8,997 bases of DNA from Bacteroidales bacterium (GTDB lineage: Bacteria > Bacteroidota > Bacteroidia > Bacteroidales > UBA7960), in contig SLOR01000153.1 of assembly GCA_007132395.1 (NCBI GenBank), forward strand, positions 1 to 8,997, written 5' to 3'. Below the pieces are notes generated by a model, which did no database searches, had not been told where the DNA came from, and saw only the letters and a program-made list of their open reading frames with translations. Shown here piece by piece: positions 1-4,326 of this stretch. Both the position numbers and the translations under genes were made by a program. Every line of letters begins with the position of its first letter. Positions within the stretch are counted from its first letter, which is position 1.

Positions 1-179
1 AACTTAAACAAATGCATCCCGATTTACCGCCTGTGGTAGGTTTAAGTGCCAATGCTTTTGAAGGTGCCCGCGAAAAATACATGAAACTGGGAATGGATGA
101 ATATCTTACCAAGCCTGTAAAGGAAGAAGAATTGGGGCAGGTAATTGAAAAGGTTTGCTACGGAATAGAGGCTGGATAA
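1..179 (+). CDS. C-terminal end of a response-regulator receiver domain, probably a hybrid sensor histidine kinase (5' truncated)
   Basis: Codons are read from base 3; the gene starts before the window and ends at TAA 177-179, leaving 58 residues. The peptide shows the second half of a CheY-like receiver: the beta-4 strand with the switch Ser in VVGLSAN, a helix containing EGAREKYMKLGMDEY, the conserved beta-5 Lys-Pro pair in YLTKPV, and a final amphipathic helix. The phosphoacceptor Asp is upstream of the window. The wording of this segment (SANA, GMDEYLTKP) is the form usually found in receivers attached to hybrid histidine kinases, and the protein ends soon after the last helix, so a C-terminal receiver is likely. 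A stand-alone response regulator with an N-terminal effector is less likely but cannot be excluded. No clear terminator follows the stop codon. Confidence 0.88.
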   Translation, partial: LKQMHPDLPPVVGLSANAFEGAREKYMKLGMDEYLTKPVKEEELGQVIEKVCYGIEAG

Positions 180-192
180 GAGGGCTGTAAAA

Positions 193-315
193 GGTCGGTC
201 TATATGATAGGTAAACAGGGTTGCAACATTTCTTGGCTATAATTAACATTCCCTTTGCATTTTTTGTATTTATTATTCCCTAGATTTGGTCGGTAAAAAA
301 AGTTGACAGGTCGGT
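193..315 (+). repeat. Three direct copies of the heptamer GGTCGGT
   Basis: GGTCGGT occurs at 193-199, 288-294 and 309-315, all in the same orientation. The last two are 21 bp apart start to start, about two helical turns, and 95 bp separates the first from the second, close to nine turns. The second copy overlaps the final G of the predicted -7 element (281-288), and the third lies just downstream of the predicted start site. By eye the only other match in the window is one reverse-strand copy inside the protease gene (8941-8947), about what chance would give. The arrangement looks like binding sites for a regulator of the 356-1168 gene, but no regulator can be named. Confidence 0.4.
254..288 (+). 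promoter_or_regulatory. Candidate Bacteroidota-type promoter for the 356-1168 gene
   Basis: TAGATTTG at 281-288 is an exact match to the Bacteroidota -7 consensus TAnnTTTG. The best upstream TTTG is at 254-257, with 23 bases between the boxes, longer than the 18 or so seen in the two better promoters of this window; a T-rich run at 260-265 sits at the expected -33 position. Transcription would begin near 295, giving a leader of about 60 bases. Two GGTCGGT copies flank this point. Confidence 0.45.
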
Positions 316-355
316 AGATTGAGCCAACTGATACTTTTCACCCAATGATACATCC

Positions 356-1168
356 ATGGCTTTGCTTGATTCACTATTTCCACCACTGAAAAGGCAATTG
401 CCTTGTATAAATAGATTGTTGATTGTATTTTGTGTCACTTGTTCTTTTTGGGTAAATCTGTTATATGCACAGGAGGTACCTGTCTCCCAAAACCTCAGGG
501 GAAGAGTAGTGCAACATACCGATTCCAGCGCCATTTCCAATGTAAACATCATTAACTTAACGCAGGCGAGGGGTACCAGCTCCGGGGCCGATGGGTATTT
601 TACAATTTCCGCACAGCCTGGCGACAGTATTTTGTTTCGGGCTGTAGGATTCTGGAGTGAAACCATTGGAGTCGACGGTGTATTGCTTCAACTTCCTGAT
701 TTATTAAAGGTAGAGCTTAGGGAGCAGGTGTATGAATTGCCCAGAGTGGATGTTTACCCTTATGCCACTTTTACGGATTTCAAATATGCTTTCCTGAACT
801 TCAAAGACCCCGAGCCCCCTATGGAACTGAACTTGCCAAGGGTATTTCATTCTCCCTTCCCCGATGGGGGTGGCGGGATTGTTGTGCCCGGACCCATTAC
901 TGCCTTGTACGACCATTTTAGCCGTCGGGGAAGAGAAATGCAAAAGTACCGGCAGGTAGTAGCCCGGGACGAACTGCGCCGCAGGGCTTCCCGGGTGGTA
1001 AATGCAGAACTGGTAATGCGTGTAACAGGCATTCAGGATGAGAGAGAAGTATACGAATTCCTTGATTATTGCCAGTTTACCGATGAATACATTGTGTCGC
1101 GAAAGGAGTACGAAGTATATGAAGCCCTGCTTGCTTGCTATGAAAGGTATTCCCTGAGTAAGGAATAG
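356..1168 (+). CDS. Secreted CarboxypepD_reg-like domain protein of unknown function
   Basis: 270 residues. Basic residues (K12, R13, R20) precede a hydrophobic stretch at about 21-37, and a likely signal peptidase I site follows LYA at residue 38, so the protein is exported to the periplasm or beyond. Residues about 46-113 resemble the CarboxypepD_reg-like beta-sandwich common in Bacteroidota: LRGRVV, then a variable loop, SNVNIINL, SGADGYFTI, GDSILFRAVGF. The C-terminal part has a conserved-looking PGPITALYDHFSRRGRE segment (near 177-194) followed by a charged helical region ending at residue 270; from memory this tail recurs in uncharacterised Bacteroidota proteins with the same N-terminal domain. 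ATG 356 was chosen because it keeps the signal peptide intact, but no Shine-Dalgarno sequence precedes it, and internal TTG codons just before the hydrophobic core are possible alternatives. It is not a TonB receptor: there is no plug or barrel. No specific function can be given. Confidence 0.85.
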   Translation: MALLDSLFPPLKRQLPCINRLLIVFCVTCSFWVNLLYAQEVPVSQNLRGRVVQHTDSSAISNVNIINLTQARGTSSGADGYFTISAQPGDSILFRAVGFWSETIGVDGVLLQLPDLLKVELREQVYELPRVDVYPYATFTDFKYAFLNFKDPEPPMELNLPRVFHSPFPDGGGGIVVPGPITALYDHFSRRGREMQKYRQVVARDELRRRASRVVNAELVMRVTGIQDEREVYEFLDYCQFTDEYIVSRKEYEVYEALLACYERYSLSKE

Positions 1169-1183
1169 GCTGGCACCTACAAC

Positions 1184-1220
1184 AAACCCAGGCTGCTCAA
1201 TTTGGGCAGCCTGGGTTTTT
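1184..1220 (+). terminator. Strong intrinsic terminator between convergent genes
   Basis: A perfect 13-bp stem (1184-1196 with 1206-1218) encloses a 9-base loop and runs into five T residues (1216-1220, the first three being part of the stem). It begins 15 bases after the stop of the 356-1168 gene and serves it directly. On the opposite strand the hairpin is followed by TTTGTTG, so it may also weakly terminate the convergent transporter gene ending at 1253. Confidence 0.9.
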
Positions 1221-1252
1221 ATGGGGGGATTATAATCCTGCAGGGGCTTTGA

Positions 1253-3058
1253 TCATCCCAGTATCATTCCCACAATAGTGGCACTCATAAGGCCAGCCAG
1301 GGTGCCTCCCAGCAATGCGCGCATACCAAACTGCGAGAGCAGCACCCTGCGTGTGGGAGCGAGTGAACCTATCCCCCCAATCTGTATTCCGATACTTGCA
1401 AAGTTGGCAAAACCACACAATAGGTAAGTAGCCATAATGATGGATTTGGGATCAGCAAAAGCATTTGCCTCCTTCAATTGTGCAAGGCTTACATATCCGA
1501 TAAATTCGGTCATAATGATTTTTTCTCCCAGCAATCGGCCTACCAGTGTAATGTCGGGAAGGCTAACGCCTATGAGCCACATTATGGGCGCGAAGGTATA
1601 TCCGAGTATAAACTGAAGTGAGAGCTGTTCATATTGCCCGTTTGTCATCTGGGCAATGGCTTCGTTGATGCTGAACCAGTTGCCGGCTTTGCCCACGATA
1701 AAGTTAAACATAGCAATAAAGGCAATGAACACCAGTAACATAGCTGCTACATTGGCTGCCAGCTTAAGGCCTTCGCCCGTACCATTGGAAATGGCATCCA
1801 GCACGTTGCTGCCGATGCGGTCTTTGGATATTTCTATGGCCTGGTCTATCTCCTCGGTTTGGGGATAAAGAATTTTTGTAATTACTACTGCACCGGGGGC
1901 CGCCATAATGGATGCAGCAAGCAGGTGCTTGGCAAATATCAGTCGTTGTACCGGGTCATCGCCTCCCAGGAAACTGATGTAGGCTGCCAGCACACCTCCT
2001 GCAAGGGTGGCCATACCGCCGGTCATTACCAGCAATATTTCCGATTTGGTCATATTGGGCAGGTAGGCTTTTATCATCAGGGGCGATTCGGTCTGGCCCA
2101 GGAAAATGTTTCCCGCTACCGATAAACTTTCTGCTCCTGATAGCTTCAGGGCTTTGGTCATCAGCCATGCAAGGGCATATACGATTTTCTGAATAACGCC
2201 CAGATAGAATAATAAGCTGGTAAGGGCTGAGAAAAATATAATGGTGGGCAAAACCTGGAAGGCAAAAATAAATCCATAGGTTTGAGTATCCAGAAAGCCT
2301 CCGAAAAGAAATTCCGTACCCGCCTTGGTAAAGTCAAGGATTACCACGAACACTTGCCCGATAAGCTCAAAAAAGAACTGTATGGCAGGCACCTGCAAAA
2401 TACCGATTGCAAGCAAAACCTGCATGGACAGGCCTATGCCCACTACTTTCCAGGAAATGGCCCTGCGGTTGGCACTGAACATCCATGCGATGCCTATGAG
2501 TACAATCATTCCAAGAAGACCGCGCAATATACTTGTAAAACCAAAGGAGAAGGCTGCCACTTCGGTGGTTATATACTCCAGATGGTAGATATGGTTCTCA
2601 TCTTCCAATACTAATGTAGTGGCTGTAAGTTCTATTATGTTGAAAGATTTGGGGCTGGCTTTTCCTTCCAGTATTTCCCCTGATAGGGTGGCCACGATTT
2701 CCCCTTGGTGGAAGAACTGAATAAATGGTTCTCCTTTTATAGCCGTGTAAAGCACCGAGTCCACCTCAGCCTCCATATCATCCAGACGTGGCAAGAGCAC
2801 AAGAGTTTGGTCGCTTATTGACCAGCTGCCACGCGCATGCTTGTCCAGTAAAGGGAATGACATGGCAAAAGTATTTTCATCAGTATTTACAACGGATAGG
2901 GTATTTTGCTCATCGGCTTCTGTGGTCTCTCCGGTTTCCGTATGGGTAACTTTTTCCAGTTTCCAGTTTTGAGTAATTTCTGCCACAGGCTCCTGCTCAG
3001 GACTTGCAGAACAAGCGGCCAGCATAAAGAATGAAAGTATCAGTGCGAAAGTGCGCAT
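1253..3058 (-). CDS. Concentrative nucleoside transporter (CNT/NupC family) with N-terminal lipoprotein signal and lipocalin-like domain
   Basis: 601 residues. The C-terminal part, about 168-601, is a CNT permease that imports nucleosides across the inner membrane with Na+ or H+. The HP1 signature GQTESPL is at 321-327 (Q322, T323, E324), E518 lies in the MTEF segment, and N552 and S555 lie in CGFANFASIGIQ; these correspond to nucleoside-contacting residues of Vibrio cholerae CNT (Q154/T155/E156, E332, N368/S371). Many hydrophobic helices lie between them. The N-terminus is unusual: a signal peptide with lipobox LAAC (C16), then a soluble region at about 30-165 with NWKLEKV, RGSWSISDQTLVLL and NIIELTATTLVLEDE, which reads like a lipocalin-like beta-barrel. 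That adds about 170 residues to the 400 or so of typical CNT proteins, and the domain would face the periplasm. ATG 3058 is supported by the signal peptide; no strong Shine-Dalgarno sequence and no exact TAnnTTTG promoter were found upstream. The CNT assignment is firm; the N-domain name is an inference from pattern. Confidence 0.93.
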   Translation of the reverse strand: MRTFALILSFFMLAACSASPEQEPVAEITQNWKLEKVTHTETGETTEADEQNTLSVVNTDENTFAMSFPLLDKHARGSWSISDQTLVLLPRLDDMEAEVDSVLYTAIKGEPFIQFFHQGEIVATLSGEILEGKASPKSFNIIELTATTLVLEDENHIYHLEYITTEVAAFSFGFTSILRGLLGMIVLIGIAWMFSANRRAISWKVVGIGLSMQVLLAIGILQVPAIQFFFELIGQVFVVILDFTKAGTEFLFGGFLDTQTYGFIFAFQVLPTIIFFSALTSLLFYLGVIQKIVYALAWLMTKALKLSGAESLSVAGNIFLGQTESPLMIKAYLPNMTKSEILLVMTGGMATLAGGVLAAYISFLGGDDPVQRLIFAKHLLAASIMAAPGAVVITKILYPQTEEIDQAIEISKDRIGSNVLDAISNGTGEGLKLAANVAAMLLVFIAFIAMFNFIVGKAGNWFSINEAIAQMTNGQYEQLSLQFILGYTFAPIMWLIGVSLPDITLVGRLLGEKIIMTEFIGYVSLAQLKEANAFADPKSIIMATYLLCGFANFASIGIQIGGIGSLAPTRRVLLSQFGMRALLGGTLAGLMSATIVGMILG

Positions 3059-3171
3059 GGGTAAGATTGTTAGGTTTTAGAAAATGTTTATATCCGTTTG
3101 TATAGCAGGTTGTTAAATGTCAGTATTGTAGGGCATGTTTTGCAGGATTTAGCGTAATATCTCTGGAGCCG

Positions 3172-3205
3172 TTGCAAACCAATTGATATAAAAATAGGTT
3201 TGCAA
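3172..3205 (-). repeat. Alternative hairpin sharing an arm with the nuclease terminator
   Basis: TTGCAAACC at 3172-3180 is the exact reverse complement of GGTTTGCAA at 3197-3205, with a 16-base spacer. The segment 3193-3204 is also one arm of the terminator hairpin 3193-3226, so the two hairpins cannot form at once. In minus-strand RNA the terminator forms first and the alternative partner is transcribed after it. The repeat is seen directly; a regulatory role is speculative. Confidence 0.4.
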
Positions 3206-3226
3206 AACAATGCCTGCAAACCTATT
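3185..3226 (-). terminator. Intrinsic terminator of the BFN nuclease gene
   Basis: A perfect 12-bp stem (3215-3226 with 3193-3204) encloses a 10-base loop. In the minus direction it is followed by a U-rich run (TTTATATC, ending at 3185). It lies 58 bases past the nuclease stop codon and before the transporter gene, so the two genes are probably separate transcription units or linked only by read-through. On the plus strand the hairpin is followed by AAAATTTTTT, so it could also work in that direction. Confidence 0.75.
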
Positions 3227-3283
3227 AAAATTTTTTAAAAGAGGAGTGTGTTTCTTAAAAATAATCCTGTTGACAATCGGGGA

Positions 3284-3877
3284 TTACTTTTTAGCGGATT
3301 TTCGTTTGTTGATTTCGTCCCTTATCTTGGATGCTTTTTCATAAGCTTCCTCATCAATAGCAGCCATAAGAAGGTCTTCCAATTCCTTAATGCTCAGACT
3401 GTCGTATTCTATGGTGGCGGCAGGGGTTTCTTCTTCTGTACTCTGGGTATGCGGTTCTTTTTCTTCATCCTGCAATACAATCCCTGCAGCACTTAGTATC
3501 GTTTCATAAGTATATATGGGGCACTTGAATCTTACTGCCAGAGCCACTGCATCTGAGGTTCGTGAATCTATCTCTACCTCTTTAATGCCGTCAAAACAAA
3601 TCAGTTTGGAGTAGAATATGCCTTCGGCAAACTTATAAATGATTACCTCTTTAATAGTGATATTGAAAGTTTGCGCAAAATTTTTCAGCAAATCATGTGT
3701 AAGGGGGCGGGAGGGTTTCATTTTTTCCAGCTCTATAGCAATGGCTTGTGCCTCAAAACTGCCGATAATAATGGGAAGTCTTCTTTTTTCTCCTTCCTCC
3801 CCCAGTATCAAAGCATAGGCGCCCGATTGCGACTGACTGTAAGATATACCCAGAATTTCGAGCTTCAATTTCTTCAT
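3284..3877 (-). CDS. Bifunctional nuclease (BFN/DUF151) family protein with C-terminal UVR motif
   Basis: 197 residues, no signal peptide, so cytoplasmic. Residues 1-136 match the BFN/DUF151 fold: KLEILGISYSQSQSGAYALIL, RRLPIIIGSFEAQAIAIEL with the R-x-L-P-I-x-I-G pattern, RPLTHDLL, and EIDSRTSDAVALAVRFKCPIY with the S-R-x-S/T-D-A-x-A-L-A signature. A plant member of this family has been described with RNase and DNase activity; bacterial roles are poorly defined. A Gln/Glu-rich acidic linker (about 137-158) leads to a UvrB/UvrC-type UVR motif at about 161-193 (SIKELEDLL, AYEKASKIRDEI), which usually mediates protein-protein contacts. This pairing of domains and the length are normal for Bacteroidota. 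ATG 3877 begins exactly where the domain begins; longer in-frame extension is not needed. From memory, neighbourhood with a nucleoside transporter recurs in Bacteroidota genomes, suggesting a nucleotide-linked role, but this is unverified. Confidence 0.92.
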   Translation of the reverse strand: MKKLKLEILGISYSQSQSGAYALILGEEGEKRRLPIIIGSFEAQAIAIELEKMKPSRPLTHDLLKNFAQTFNITIKEVIIYKFAEGIFYSKLICFDGIKEVEIDSRTSDAVALAVRFKCPIYTYETILSAAGIVLQDEEKEPHTQSTEEETPAATIEYDSLSIKELEDLLMAAIDEEAYEKASKIRDEINKRKSAKK

Positions 3878-3913
3878 CCAACAAAAATTCTTTAGCGGTT
3901 TTAAATTTCCCTA

Positions 3914-3929
3914 TATGATATTTATCATA
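3914..3929. repeat. 16-bp palindrome in the leader of the nuclease gene
   Basis: TATGATA and TATCATA are perfect inverted 7-bp arms separated by TT. The element sits about 5-20 bases downstream of the start site predicted from the -7 box at 3941-3948 (minus strand), a typical place for a repressor operator. It is AT-rich, so chance is not excluded. Confidence 0.35.
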
Positions 3930-3940
3930 ACTAGTTATTA

Positions 3941-3948
3941 CAAAATTA
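3941..3948 (-). promoter_or_regulatory. Candidate -7 element for the BFN nuclease gene
   Basis: On the minus strand this reads TAATTTTG, an exact match to TAnnTTTG. The nearest upstream TTG is 22 bases away, so the -33 box is poorly placed. Transcription would start near 3934, giving a leader of about 57 bases containing the 3914-3929 palindrome. Confidence 0.45.
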
Positions 3949-4234
3949 GCTTTATTTTGGGACATTTACACAATATCTCTCCAATTTGTATGCATCGGTC
4001 TTGTACTATAAAGCTGATTAGATTAACATAATATATTGTAATGTGTTCAGTGAAACTAAGAAAACCCCCGCGTAGTTTTTTTGTTCTCATACTTGTATTT
4101 TCAATTACCAGTTAAATATGATTGTGGGAAGATTCCGGGAAAACTTAATGCGTTTTATGGCCGGCAGATACAGTACTGAGGGTTTTGCTTATTAGTTCTT
4201 TCAAAAGGGATTAAAACCTTTTTAAAATAAATGC
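3949..4234. other. AT-rich divergent intergenic region upstream of hppA
   Basis: This is the central part of a 449-base gap (3878-4326) between divergently transcribed genes. It is AT-rich and holds a possible 25-codon ORF at 4118-4195 and a weak hairpin (AAAAGG 4203-4208 with CCTTTT 4217-4222). I see no tRNA, riboswitch or strong terminator here, and no repeat of note. The region is longer than two ordinary promoters would need, so an unrecognised small RNA or further regulation is possible. Confidence 0.5.
4118..4195 (+). CDS. Possible small or remnant ORF (25 residues)
   Basis: ATG 4118 opens a 25-codon frame ending at TAG 4193-4195. It contains FRENLMRFMAGRY at residues 6-18. From memory, short membrane proteins in Bacillota and Bacteroidota begin with a similar (R/K)FMxGRYG motif followed by a hydrophobic helix. 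Here the frame stops right after the motif, while another reading frame continues with a modestly hydrophobic stretch (FCLLVLSKG) to a stop just before the hppA promoter, so this could be a frameshifted remnant. There is no Shine-Dalgarno sequence and no recognised promoter. It may equally be a chance frame. Confidence 0.2.
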   Translation: MIVGRFRENLMRFMAGRYSTEGFAY

Positions 4235-4263
4235 TTGTCGGATAAAATTAATTTTTATTTTTG
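4235..4263 (+). promoter_or_regulatory. Promoter of hppA
   Basis: TTG at 4235-4237, 18 bases, then TATTTTTG at 4256-4263, an exact TAnnTTTG match. The geometry is identical to the promoter at 6710-6738. The predicted start site is near 4270, giving a leader of about 57 bases. The -7 box overlaps the in-frame TTG at 4261, which argues that this TTG is not the translation start of hppA. Confidence 0.7.
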
Positions 4264-4314
4264 CCTCCAACCTATTACACCAAACCAAAACACATTGTTT
4301 CATTTAATTTATTG

Positions 4315-4320
4315 AGGAGG
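4315..4320 (+). promoter_or_regulatory. Strong Shine-Dalgarno sequence that fixes the hppA start
   Basis: AGGAGG lies 6 bases upstream of ATG 4327. It is the only full Shine-Dalgarno sequence I noted before a gene in this window, consistent with a highly expressed protein, and it supports ATG 4327 over the upstream TTG 4261. Confidence 0.85.
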
Positions 4321-4326
4321 AAAAAA

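Noticed and set aside
1227..1238. 12-bp perfect palindrome GGATTATAATCC between the convergent genes
   Set aside because: It lies downstream of both genes next to a strong terminator, is AT-centred and short, and has no promoter nearby to regulate; probably chance.
3753..3965. 70-codon minus-strand frame overlapping the start of the nuclease gene
   Set aside because: It covers the promoter and leader of the nuclease gene and then reads the nuclease coding region in the wrong frame; its product resembles nothing I know.
4203..4223. Hairpin AAAAGG/CCTTTTT upstream of the hppA promoter as a terminator
   Set aside because: The 6-bp stem has only two G-C pairs and there is no established gene immediately upstream to terminate.
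4261..4326. 22-residue N-terminal extension of hppA from TTG 4261
   Set aside because: TTG 4261 lies inside the predicted -7 box, while ATG 4327 has a strong AGGAGG 6 bases upstream and gives the usual hydrophobic N-terminus of the family.
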